A DNA stretch of 64,000 nucleotides from Buxus sempervirens (Eukaryota; Streptophyta; Magnoliopsida; Buxales; Buxaceae): positions 35,134,213 through 35,198,212 of the forward strand of contig OX387185.1 of assembly GCA_947561395.2 (NCBI GenBank), in the 5' to 3' direction. The notes below the pieces were generated by a model. That model saw only the letters and a list, made by a program, of their open reading frames with translations, had not been told where the DNA came from and searched no databases. A program made the position numbers and the translations under genes. The stretch's first letter is position 1. Every line of letters begins with the position of its first letter. This document shows, piece by piece, positions 1 to 10,635 of this stretch.

Positions 1-159
1 TTTCTGAGTCAATTTCACCCTTCCTAGACTAGCATGATACCTTGTTAGGTCTGGCGGGGCCCTCTGAAGGTGTGGGTCCCTTTTATTTGATTTTATCTTT
101 TTATTTAAGTGAAGTGGGTCGGACCCGGGTCCCGTTGGAAGACCCGTGGGTTACCATGG

Positions 160-430
160 TTGGGCCTTGGGCCCAGTTGGGTTATTGGGTAAGCCATTTG
201 GTTTTATTAAGTTTTATTTATTTACAATTTTAGTTTGGGCTTAGTGGGCTTGGAATGGGCCCATTAGCCAAAGTCCAATGGCCTGGGCCCGTTTTATTGA
301 AAACGGGCCGGGTTTGGGCCGGTCAGAAGTGGGTCCCACAAGTGGGCTAAAGGGATCTTAATGGGCCTATCTAGGCCCAAAGTCCAAAAATGGGCTTAAG
401 GTAGCCCAAATGGTTTAAGGGAATGGTTCA
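160..430 (-). promoter_or_regulatory. Cluster of TGGGCY/RGCCCA motifs in X-a
   Basis: I count about 14 TGGGCC, TGGGCT, GGCCCA or AGCCCA words in some 270 bp. TGGGCY is the 'site II' word bound by plant TCP factors. The same LTR region is equally dense in X-b (6190-6860), X-c (13780-14460), X-e (22320-22760) and X-d (26710-27350). It lies downstream of the TATA box, so a promoter role is not shown; it may instead be a transcribed repeat. Confidence 0.5.
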
Positions 431-1392
431 AGCCGGTTTAGGCCGGATCCGGTCCAACCAAATCAAGGAATTACAATTTTTCATCACTTGTACACTTCGC
501 CCGTGTTTTCTCTACGGTCCAGCCTTGCCCGTGAACAAATTCCGGTCGGGGCTTGCCCGTGAAGCAACCACGGTCCCGACGGGAACGTTCTGAGTTTACG
601 GGCGCCTCCAGTTTTGCATGTTTGCTGACGATTTCAATCCGAATCTGTTCCGTGGCCTTCTTGGGACCTCTAAGGACTTCTGTGGCGATTTTAATGCTTC
701 CTGTCATGGCACATTTGCATCATTCACCATCTTCAAGTCTTCTTTCTTTTGTTCCTTTTTAGCACTTTAGAATAGAGCTAAACTCCATTTTGTGCATCTT
801 GTCAGCTTCTGGTAAGGTAACCAAAGAGGTGATAGTGGGAAGGGGATTACATGGAGGTATTTGAAGAGGACAAATCCCTCTTATACTTATGAATCTAACC
901 AGTTAACAAAGGCTTTTCTCTTTTTTATTAGTTCCATGGTTCCATTCCTTTTTCATTCCATAAGACCATGTTTACTTATATGTGAATTCTTCAACAAACA
1001 GTAAAACCAATGGGTTAGTAGCACAATAATAAGGTGAAAGGAAACTTAAGTGAAATGATTCATTAAAAAGAAAGAAGTTACCACACTAATACTTCTTTGA
1101 TTTGGAGATGGAGTGACTCCCTAGAGATTTCGGCAGCGCTTCCGCATCCTTCAAGGTTTGTTGTGATGAAATGGGAAGGGTCTTGTTAATGTGGATGGGT
1201 TAAGATCAAACTAAAGAGTATTTGGGCATGGTTTTGGGGTTGTCATAGGATATATGGGTAGTTTGGGTATAAAAAGAGTGTGGGTGTTGGAGTGGTGATG
1301 GTTGGGCAGCATATGGTCGTGGAGTACGCCAGGAGGGAGAGGGGGTAGGCCAAAGGGGAGAGGGCTTGTCCAAATGAAGGGGGGTGGCCTCT

Positions 1393-1402
1393 CTATTTAT
1401 AG
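1393..1402 (-). promoter_or_regulatory. TATA box of LTR X-a
   Basis: CTATAAATAG on the minus strand, 15 bp downstream of the palindrome cassette. It matches the position of TATA boxes in the other X and Y LTRs. Confidence 0.65.
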
Positions 1403-1416
1403 GCAAAAATCCCGTG

Positions 1417-1628
1417 CCCGTACTTGAAGTACGGGCGTGCCTTGCCCGTACTTGAAGTACGGGCGTGCCTTGCTCGTAATTCAAATACGGGCGCAAAACG
1501 AATATTTGCAATTATCGCAGATTCGGCCGTAGGGACGCGTGTTCCGCCGTACAGCGACGCGTGTTTCCTTCTAGAAGCGTGCCCGTACTTTAAATACGGG
1601 CATGCCTTGCCCGTAATGCAAATACGGT
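1417..1628 (-). repeat. Palindrome cassette of X-a (CCCGTACTT type)
   Basis: Five 19-bp palindromes at 1417-1435, 1445-1463, 1473-1491, 1582-1600 and 1610-1628. The first two are perfect, with arms CCCGTACTT and AAGTACGGG around one base. Members of each block repeat every 28 bp. Each keeps CCG (or TCG), eleven bases, then CGG (CGG is weaker in the last). They lie directly upstream of the TATA box in the LTR's own orientation, where enhancer sites would be expected. Confidence 0.9.
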
Positions 1629-2189
1629 CCCGCACGTTTTAAAAATGTGTGGACTTCAATCCTTTATTCAATTTAGTTTTCTGCAAGATTTATATTCGAT
1701 TTTATGATTATTTTATTATATAAACGAGATTCCTTTATTAAAATATTACTAAACACTCTTATCTTATTTATTTTATTGGTTTAGTCCACTTTTGCTGCCC
1801 TTTTTGCCACATGGGCAGTTTTTCTGAAACTTCAACTGCTCATAACTTCTTCATCCGGTGTCCGATTTCAACAAACTTAGTGTCGTTGGAATCAGCTCGG
1901 AACCACCTATCCATTGGGATCAAGTTTGGCAGCTGAATTGGGGTCGAGCAAAAGGTCAATTTTTTGCTCCCCAAAAGTTTGACCAACTCATATCTTTTCC
2001 ATCCGGACTCCGATTCCAGCAAATTCAGTTGCGTTAGAATCGTGTCGAAATGCTCTTTTCAATGAGATGAAGTTTGATGGCCAAATTTACTTGAATCAAA
2101 AAGTCAATTTTTGACCCCCTCAGGGTTTGACTTTTAGTTTGACTTTTCATTTTTCTTTATTTTGGGGGTGCAAAAATCAGGTGCTAACA

Positions 2190-3478
2190 CTAGCTCGAGA
2201 AGAAGAAGGTTGATCAGCTAGATCAACCTCCTCTCGCACACGTGAATGGCCTCTAGCCATCTACAGAAGCAGGGAAGTGTTTTAACTAACAAATTTGTGT
2301 TAAATTGTTTATCCAAAATTTTGGTTCTGAAACATTTTATCCTAATCCTAAAAGTTCTCTACATTGTTTAATCTTTCCTAATGTGTTGTGGTTTCAGGAT
2401 ATATTTCGAAAGGCAGAACAAATATGCAAACACAAAAGAGATCAATAGTGCAATGGATCAGTGGTTAAAACAGAAATTTCAGTTTCAGGATATAAAGCCT
2501 ACTTCAAAGACCACCAAGATACCAAACTGGAGAAGTAACCCACAAGGCAAAGGTCTCCCAAGGATGAGTCATGTAAAGGTCTTGGTAGTTGGAACACCAC
2601 ATTGATCAAAAGTGTACTAAAATCAGATAAAGCATATTGTAGAAAAAGAAAAGATCCCAGCATGGTATTTAAGCACCGGAAATTCAGGGATCAGAGGCGT
2701 TTAAACCAAAAATCATGCAATTCAGTGGAAAATGTTGCCGGCAGGCAATCCGAGGTTCTCGGATACTGTCAAGGCAATCAGTCTCAAAGGAATGGCAGAT
2801 CAGGCATTAGCAAGACAGAGTGGAAAGCCAAAGCAAATGACAGAGAAAAAATCCTGACAAGACATCAGCAATTTAGAGACTCAAAACATGAGAAACATAC
2901 AATCCAAAAAGCATGGAATCAGCAATTCTATGAATGCCACCGGCAGGCAATCCAAAGTTCCTGGACGCTGTCAATTCAAGGGTATCACCCAATAAACAAT
3001 CCACTGTTATCAGTTCTAAGGAATCATAGACCAAGAATTGGCAAGTCAAAGCAAATTGCAAAACAAGACAGAAAAAAATGGCATGGCATTAAGTCTGAAA
3101 ATTTTATCATCAACAGTATTGAAAATGCAGGATCGGAGAATCATGTCATGAGTAATTTGTCCAACATTCTTAGTAGGCAGGGATTTAATTGCAAGTGCAA
3201 AAAAATTTGAACATCTCGAGTGAGCTCACTGACCCGGACGAACAGTGTGGAATTGGGCGTCTGATTACAAGTATGAACTCGAAGTAGAGAAGGGCAGGTC
3301 ACTGGAATTCAGAAACGATCACCGGAGGTCGGCACTCCAACGTCGAGCTGTGAAATCACCGGAAATTAGAGGAAACCAAGCTAGGGCTCAGCCACTGCCG
3401 TGAATGGGCGTTCACCAGAGAAACGCTGGAGTTAAGGTCGGTCGCCGGTGTCAATAGGAGTCGTCGGAGCCCAGAGAA
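2190..3478. other. Unidentified interval between X-a and Y-2
   Basis: No family recognised. It begins with a 23-bp hairpin (2207-2229, arms AGGTTGATC and GATCAACCT). The centre is purine-rich and holds a long open frame (2602-3210). The right part (about 3230-3475) is GC-richer with many CCGG words. It may be an internal piece of an element next to Y-2, or old DNA joined by deletion; Y-2 lacks its own 5' end here. Confidence 0.4.
2602..3210 (+). other. Open frame, about 200 codons, unidentified
   Basis: A stop-free frame rich in Lys, Gln, Arg, Ser and Asn. It does not start at an ATG; the first in-frame ATG gives a start at MVFKHRKF. It contains an imperfect internal repeat around two GCCGGCAGGCAATCC / CCGGCAGGCAATCC words, about 200 bp apart. 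I recognise no domain, and composition alone could keep the frame open. It is more likely element debris than a gene. Confidence 0.2.
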
Positions 3479-4953
3479 GTATCCGACCGGAGTTGTCGGA
3501 TACAAATGATTTGTCCCAAATGGGAAAACCCCGAGAGTTTTCACTTATTTACTTCTATACCTCTATTTGAGAGGTGGGAATTCCCCAAATTAGCCTTCAA
3601 AATTGGCCAAATTCTTCAAATCCATGCCTTAGGTTTGAGTTGGAAGGTTCTAGATACACTTTTGTGTCTACCCCTGGGACTTTATTGCCCTTGCTCTTGC
3701 CTATAAATAAAGGGCCTCTCTTCAAGCAAAGGGCTGGAAATTGAAGCTAGAAGAGCTCTTAGAGAATAAGGGAACCCCTGCCTCTCTACTCTTTCAAGCA
3801 ACCAAGGTAAGTCTCTTCTCTCTTCTTTTCTTCTTTTTAATTTTAGGGTAGTTTCATCTTCTCCCTTTCTGTAGAATAGAAACCTGTGTGTGTTTATAGC
3901 CCCAGATCTATCTCTGAATACCTGAAGCACCCTCTCTAGCTGTAAAACGTGAAGAGAGAGCTAGGGGAAACGAGAACATGAATGGATCCCTACATTAGAA
4001 CCATATCTTGTGATGATCTTTTATATGCCTTTTGATATTCTGGTTGTGAATGTATTTTTTTTATTTTGTTTCAGATCTGGAGGATTCATGTAGATCTATG
4101 CTGTCCATAGCATTAGATCTCCTAGTTCCTCCTAAAAATTTGATTTATCACACAACTACACCCACTTCACTAATCTCTTTCTTTTGGTCATTATAAGCTA
4201 AGATTTTGGATCTACCATCATCAATATGATAGATCTGAAATCAAAAGCCTTAAAATAATCTCTAGGGTTTCATGAAATGATTTCAAAATTGCTTCAAATT
4301 TTGAGAGAGGATCATATGGTCTAAACTCTCCTGTTTTGATGTTTTTTTATCAACATGGGTAGATTTGGCTTCTTTTCCCAATAAATGAGAGATCTAAGCC
4401 AGATCTGTACCCTAAATGGTTTTAAGTTTATTCTTCAATGTATTTTTGAGTGATTTCAACTTATATCATGTGGATTTTCAAGACTTCAATGATTTAACCT
4501 AAGGTTGATTTTTCATGTTTAGCTTTAGGTTTACTTTCTTTGAGTTTATTTTGATTTTTTTATTCAATCATGAAACCCTAGAAAGGTGTATTCATATGGA
4601 GGGTCCAGAATTAATTGGGCCATTCATATGGAAGAACCATACATCTTTTTTGTTCTTTTTTTTATACTTTTGATTAAGTTTTACTTGCAAGCCCTTTTTC
4701 AAGCATGAGCAATACTTGGCAACCACCTTGTGCAGATGAATAGGGGTGCCTAACACCTTCCTCTATTCATAACCTAATCTCCTTACCCATCTCTAGATTT
4801 AACCTTGAAGTAGAGTTACTTTTGACTCTATTTTTACTTTTATGATCATTTTGGTGTCCATTCACACCTAAAACGGAATGGTGGTGACTCATTCTTTTTG
4901 TCAATCTCGTGTGATGATTAGGAAGTAACGTAGGTGATTTTCCATGTCTCACA
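3479..4953 (+). mobile_element. LTR Y-2, 5' incomplete
   Basis: Family Y LTR on the plus strand. It shows, in order, one CCG-N11-CGG palindrome (3479-3503), a TATA box (3701-3709), a leader ending in the splice-donor-like AAG^GTAAGT (cut after 3806), an AT-rich intron-like stretch, GGTGTCCATTCACACC (around 4850), a tRNA-Arg-like complement, and the terminus CATGTCTCACA at 4953. The next bases are CAAAC. The usual TGTAGACACC start is absent, so the left part has been lost or replaced. The 3' half aligns well with Y-1, Y-3 and Y-4. Confidence 0.75.
3701..3709 (+). promoter_or_regulatory. TATA box of LTR Y-2
   Basis: CTATAAATA about 200 bp downstream of the single palindrome. A donor-like AAG^GTAAGT follows about 100 bp later. 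The same TATA-to-donor arrangement is seen in Y-1, Y-3 and Y-4. Confidence 0.65.
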
Positions 4954-5146
4954 CAAACTAAAGGACAAAAGATAAAACACAAAAGCAAAATATCTTGAAT
5001 AAAATAATAATATTTCTAAAATGTCTCATTTCATTAATTAATTAAATTAAAAAAATCAAAAATCCGGATTCTCTCATTAGTGAGAGAGTCAAATATCATC
5101 TCAAGCAAATTGGAGAGAGAAAATCCAAATATAAAAATATCTAAAA

Positions 5147-5392
5147 ATAACCGAAATTAAGTTTCGGTTATACATAAAACATGTATAACCGAAATTTAAT
5201 TTCTGTTCTAAGATAAGATAATGGATTTTTGTGTCAGGTTTTTCTGTGAGAATCCCTGACACAAATCATTGTTGATGAGATGTTATTGTGACCCAAATTT
5301 AATTTCGGTCACAAATAATTTGTGTATAACTGAAATAATATTTCGATCATACACAAATAAATAGCATAACTGAATTGTGTTTTCGGTTATGC
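5147..5392 (+). repeat. Upstream palindrome cassette of X-c (ACCGAAATT type)
   Basis: Five palindromes: 5147-5171, about 5183-5208, 5288-5312, 5323-5355 and 5364-5392. Half-sites are ACCGAAATT and its complement. All keep a 17-bp core of CCG (or CCC/CTG), eleven bases, CGG (or CTG/CGA). A separate inverted repeat with 9-bp arms TGTGTCAGG / CCTGACACA lies at 5230-5263. The cassette ends 10 bp before the TATA box. Confidence 0.9.
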
Positions 5393-5401
5393 TATTTTTG
5401 C

Positions 5402-5410
5402 CTATAAAAG
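5402..5410 (+). promoter_or_regulatory. TATA box of LTR X-c
   Basis: CTATAAAAG immediately after the palindrome cassette. A CT-rich leader and a donor-like GAAG^GTAAGC near 5680 follow. Confidence 0.65.
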
Positions 5411-8400
5411 CACTAAATCAGCCCATTTTGAAGGGTTGGATGATTTTTGGACTCCCTAGCCTCTCTCCCTCATACGTGGTCCTCTCCTAACCCCCATGCT
5501 CTGTCACCTAGCTCCCTAACCCCTTCCAAACACCCTCAGATCACCATCAAACCCCCTCATCTTCAACTGGAACCAAGGGGGAAGATAGGGAATCACTTTG
5601 GGCTTGAAGGAGAAGTTCTCCAACTTCTGTTGAAGCTTCAAGGAGCTTCCACACACTCCAAAGAGGGCTACTAACCCGAAGGTAAGCCTCCTAAACATAC
5701 TTTGTACAATATAATGAGACTGAGTTCAATGTGAGCATGTCTTTATCATGTTTTGTCTCCTTCTTTGTGGCTTGTTCTTCCATCTTCTTTTCTTCATCTT
5801 TTTCTTTACTTCATGAAAATAGACTCCCATGGTAAGGGGAGATGTTTAGGCCCAAAAAGGGGAGGAGAAGAGTGTGTGTGCGTCGGAAACGTTGCACGGG
5901 AAAATTCGAAGTCGCCACCGCCTGATGGGGTGCAGGCAGACACCTGGGCGCCTAATATTTTCTATTGGTCTAGTTTACAGCTTGAGATTCTGAGACAGGT
6001 CTCGGTTACGGTCTGGGGAAGTCCGTAGACACCCCAGACCACCCCGTCGGATGACGGGTCCCGTGGGTTCCCTGGTTTGAGTCAACTTACTTTGGTCTCA
6101 CCCGATTCCTAATCCGGCATGCCATTTGGTTAAGTCTGGCGGGACCACTTGAGTGGTGTGGGTCCCTTCAATTGATTTTATCTTGCTTAATTTAGGTGAT
6201 CTGAGTCTGACTTGGTGGGCCCTGTTGGAAAGCCCACGGTTTCCTTGGTGGACTTGGGTAAGCCCACGTATCCCATGTGGGCCTCTATCTAAGCCTAAGA
6301 GGCCCTTTGGGTTTAGGTTTAGTGAATTAATTTTATTTTGAGGTTTGATTCAAGAACTTAAGTGGCTTTCATGCAAAAGTGGGTCGTCCTCTGTTTGCGG
6401 GCCCTTAGGTGGGCCCCCATGATGGTTGCCAAAGTATTTTTAGATTATCTTGTTTAAATTTGCCAAGGTGAGTTGGACATTGGGCCTGGAGCCCATAGTC
6501 CAAATTTGGGCTTGAAAGCCCATGTTCTTGAAGTTTAGGGTTTTGAACCCTCACTTGGTTTGTTGATGGGCTTCAGCGGGCCCGATAGGCCCTTTCCCTT
6601 GGTCTCGGCCAAACCATACAATTCAAACGTCATTCCACAAAACAAGGTTCGGGTGGGTCGCATTGGGTTTGGCCCGCCTGGTTCGATTAGTTAATTTTAC
6701 TTAAGTTGCTTAGTTGGATGCTTTTGGGTTTATTGGGCTTGGTGGGCCTTGTTGGAAGGCCCACGAATGCTCCAAATTGGACTGGCAGTCCAAGTCCCAT
6801 GTTGGGTTTTTGGGTGACCCGGAAACTCTATTGGTTTACTTGGTTCGGTTGAACATGTCATTCCATTGCATCAAGATTCAAAGAGCACAAGATTGGCATT
6901 TTCCCATGTAACCGATTGGATGTATCATCCATATCAACCACAAGTGACTCACTAAAACAGGCTACCAGTGCAAGTAATCACAACCTTTAAGAAGGGCTAA
7001 CCATGTCAAAAAGAGCTAGGAACAGCACATAACCTATGGGTGAGGGCACCCTCCATGCAAGGTTCTAATGGGTGGGTTTTTAGGAGCCTGGGTAAGTGAG
7101 CAAACCAGCTAGGAACAGCAGCTGTCCTAGGGTTTTGGGCCAGCTAGAAGGGACTGGAAATGCATGGAGATCAGGGGGAGGGGGAGCATGCATGTAATCG
7201 GCGGATGGGCTGAGCTTGGTCTCAAACTTAAGGCTGCTGGGATAGCAGCAAATAGTGGAGGTTGGCTGCTGTCTCTAGAAGCAACTTTGGTCATGGTAAA
7301 GGGGACATGGCAATGGTTCACCGCATGCTATTGCCATAAAAAAAAACACAGACCAAAGGGAGGGTTAGCATACACAATCCACGGCAAGCTTGGTTAATAA
7401 ATAGAACACAACCATCATTATGGTGCGGCAACCATGGCAGATCACACAAAAAAATTCAGCAAGCTCCTACATGCATACAAACAAGATAACTTATCCTAGC
7501 ATATTGCCGGTAACCTATAGTGATATCCTACTGATCTCCACTATGTATCTCAACTTAAAGGCATAAGGAAAGGGAGGTGGGGTGGTATTTAAACATGCTG
7601 GTGGGGCAGACATTGATGTGGGTTGTGGTGTAGTCAGAGATGCCAAAACAGTAGGTGGAAGGGGGAGTAGGAAGTGGGTGGTAGTGCTGCTGCTGTTCCC
7701 AGCAGCAGCTCATGCAAGCACCCTTGGGGGGTTACAAGATGAGGTGGAGTGGTGGGAGCATGCTTACATACATATACCAAAACAAAACAGCAAACTAGAA
7801 GGACGTGAGAGGTATTGGCAAGGCTTAAAACAGAAAAGCTAAAAGGGCTAAGTAGGCATGCTAATATACGAAAATTACTGTCATGTAGCTTAGTGGGGTA
7901 GCAACCAAACCACGGGCGGGGGAGCATAACAGTGGCTGGTTAGGCAACTTGCCAACACCACAAAGAATTCAAGTAACAAACAGCAGCAGATTTATCAAAT
8001 AAACACCATGAACTAAGCTTATAGGTGCTTCCTTAGCACTCAAAAGAATACGTGCACATGCATGGGCATGATTCCAAGGGCTGTCTTTTGCAATAAACAA
8101 AAACAGTAGCCAGCATACCCACAAATTTGACCCAACATGATAGGACAGTAAAAACTAGATGCTTGCATAAATCCTAGCATGAATGACATTAGGACAAGGG
8201 GAACCACATGCATACACACACAAGTTATAGATAAAAAAAACATGCTGTAAGTAAGGTGGCAGCAGCAAACTTGGGGGGAAGGGAACATGCATAGTATCAT
8301 GGGACAGAAAACAACATGGGGGGGATAAGCGTGCATCCATGGGCCGATGGGCAAGGCTTGGTCTTGGGCTCTAAACCTGCTGAGACAGTAACAAACAGTG

Positions 8401-9330
8401 AGAGTTTGCTGCTGTCTCCAGCCACCACTCACCTAGGACAAAGCAAAGGGAGTGGGCCTATGACTCAACGCATGCAAGAAAAAATACAGCAAGCAACACT
8501 TGCTCTGTTATCCAAAAAAAAGTAAAGAAAGATTCATGCTCAACTATACAAAACAGCAAATTGAGAGAGAGGGAGGGAGGGGGGCATGCCTATCATGCAA
8601 TCTAACAACATAGTAATCCAAGGGAATGGAAAGCATGCATCCACACATAAGAAAACCACAAGTTACCAGGGATACGGCCAGCAGCTAAATATCAAGGGAA
8701 ATAGTAAAAAAAAGTGAGAAAGGAGGAGAAGGAAGAAGGGAAATGGGGCTTATGTTGGGATACATTAGATGGTAAAGGGAGGAACATGCTCCTCCTAAAA
8801 CAAGGCTTAAGATGAGCCCAGGGACAGCAACTAAAAGATACTAAAAAAGGTGTAAAAATGGACTCCCAAGCTTCCCTAAAGAACCTACGTGGACTTCCTA
8901 CTTGTGGTGGCATTCATGCCATGAAAAAGATGGTAAATGCATGGTTGAACCACCATGGAAGTGCTCATGCCAAGCAAGCAGAAAATAGTAGGAAAGATAG
9001 TAAAAAAAATCTACTTTTAATATATGTTAAGCCAAATGTAACCGAGAACCTCACCTAGTGGTTCTTGAGCTTTGGAGTAGGGTGGAGACACCTTCTTGAA
9101 GTGGGACAGCAGCTGGAGCTTGCCTCTCCCAGCACCAACAACAATAGTTCCTATTCTTGTTGGGGTTCAAGTCAAGAAGAAGAAGAAGAAGAAGGAAGGG
9201 TTAGAAGCAACCTAGGAGGTGTGGGGTGGTGGTGGAGGGAAGGAAGGCTGAGAAGAAGGTGGGTTTAGGTGCACAAGGGAAGGGAAAACAGCTCCAAGGC
9301 CAACAACCCTCGGCCAAGGGGTTGCTGGCC

Positions 9331-9340
9331 CTTTTTATAG
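9331..9340 (-). promoter_or_regulatory. TATA box of LTR X-b
   Basis: CTATAAAAAG on the minus strand, about 10 bp downstream of the nearest palindrome in LTR orientation. Confidence 0.65.
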
Positions 9341-9350
9341 CTTTTTTAAT

Positions 9351-9596
9351 GTATCCGACCATATAGGTCGGATACACTACTTCCTTAGTGTATCCGACCT
9401 ATATGGTCGGCTACACTAAGGGTTACATGTATTCGATATTAAATATCGGATACATAACATAATGATTTCAAATTTTAATGCCGCCGCGAATTTGTCGGGC
9501 AACCGGCGCGAATCTCACTGGTTGATCTCCTTGTATCCGATGAATAGTGTCGGATATACACAAAGGTATGTGTATCCGACATATTTGGTCGGATAC
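9351..9596 (-). repeat. Palindrome cassette of X-b (GTATCCGAC type)
   Basis: Five palindromes: 9351-9375, 9390-9414, 9429-9453, 9533-9559 and 9572-9596. Four are 25 bp; 9533-9559 is 27 bp. Half-sites are GTATCCGAC or GTATTCGAT and their complements around an AT-rich centre. All keep CCG/TCG, eleven bases, CGG. The half-site is nearly that of Y-4 and Y-2, although the surrounding LTRs belong to different families. Confidence 0.92.
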
Positions 9597-10635
9597 AAAT
9601 CAAAAAAATTACGGATTTGCCCCTCGAATTGACTGATTTGACCGATCTGACACTTTTAGATATATGCGGATTGCCCCCTGCGAATTTTGGTTTAGTCCCT
9701 GAGATTTTTAGCAACTTTTTGGATATTTAAAGATTGCCCCCCTGAGATATTTTGTTGCATTTGTAGCCACGTGCGCAGTTTCTGCGCTAGGTGTGCAGTT
9801 TCTGGTTTTTCTGCTCGGAAACTTCGACAGCTCATATCTCCTTCATCCGGACTCCGATTTGAGCAAACTTAGTTGCGTTAGAACCGCATCGGAGCCCTCT
9901 ATCCAATGACATAGGGGTAAGCATCTGGATCGGGGTTTAGCAGAAAGTCAACTTTTGGCTCCCCTTTAAGTTTGACCGGCTGCAGAACCTTCATCCGGAC
10001 TCCGATTCTAGCAAACTCAGTTGCATTGTACTCGTGTCAGGATTTTCTATCCATTGAGATAAATCAAGGGGGCCAATTTTCACTTGATCAAAAAGTCAAT
10101 TTTCGACCCCTCAGGGTTTGACTTTTTAGCTGGGTTTTGCATTTCCGGCTTTTCTGAGAGCGCAAAAATGAGGTGCTTACAAAGAGATCTTGCTAGTATC
10201 ATTTAGTATCATCTAGAGTCTTATTTCAAAGCATCCTATCCTTATGCTTCCTTTTCTTTACTTTGTTTTATTTTAGAAAGGGAAAGAGTGTTCTCCCTAC
10301 GAACTCTCCATGTCCAATGTATCCTTTAAACCCCCCCAAAACCCTTCTATTTACTTACTTTCTTAGGGATTTTTATGCATTATTCTTATCATCCCTTAGC
10401 TTTATGTGAAGTGTTGCATGGACTTGAGATCTTGCATGTACACTAGAAGCCTACCACACACACCAATTCTTCCATTCTCTGTTTTGGTCATTTTTCACAT
10501 GATGTGTGCACAAAGCACCATGCACATGCATGATATACTTAGAATGCATGCTTAGGTTTCTTCCCTTTTATCTTCATTCCATCAACATGTGTACTAAGAT
10601 GAATGGCACACACATTAGCCCACTGATTTACAGCA

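Larger units (their letters stand above)
1..2189 (-). mobile_element. Solo-type LTR X-a (3' side cut by window edge)
   Basis: Long LTR of family X on the minus strand. Its 5' terminus, TGTTAGCACC on the minus strand, is at 2189. The other end lies left of the window, so no TSD can be checked; the bases after it are CTAGC. Going 5' to 3' it holds two copies of the roughly 147-bp 'cttcatccgg' module (about 1838-2060), an AT-rich stretch, a palindrome cassette (1417-1628), a TATA box (1393-1402), a leader, and a region dense in TGGGCC/GGCCCA. The left part aligns by eye with X-b (6115 on) and X-d (26688 on). No coding region is present. The family is probably Ty3/gypsy; Tat/Ogre-like is only inferred. 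Confidence 0.75.
5873..10181 (-). mobile_element. Solo LTR X-b, TSD AAGAG
   Basis: A complete family X LTR of 4309 bp on the minus strand. It is flanked by perfect 5-bp repeats AAGAG at 5868-5872 and 10182-10186 and inserted in X-c. On its own strand it starts TGTAAGCACC (10181) and ends GCACACA (5873). Parts in order: two copies of the 147-bp module (about 9830-10050), a palindrome cassette (9351-9596), TATA (9331-9340), a long leader with GAA triplets (9175-9200), a TGGGCC-rich block (6190-6860), GGTGTCTGCCTGCA (about 5935), and a tRNA-Arg-like complement TGGCGACTTCG at 5907-5917. No coding region is present. Confidence 0.9.

Noticed and set aside
8040-8432. 130-codon minus-strand frame in X-b
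   Set aside because: Lies in the leader part of a solo LTR and has Cys/Phe-rich composition from CA-repeat-like DNA; no homologue recognised.
9175-9200. GAA triplet run
   Set aside because: Short simple repeat in an LTR leader, of no special interest.
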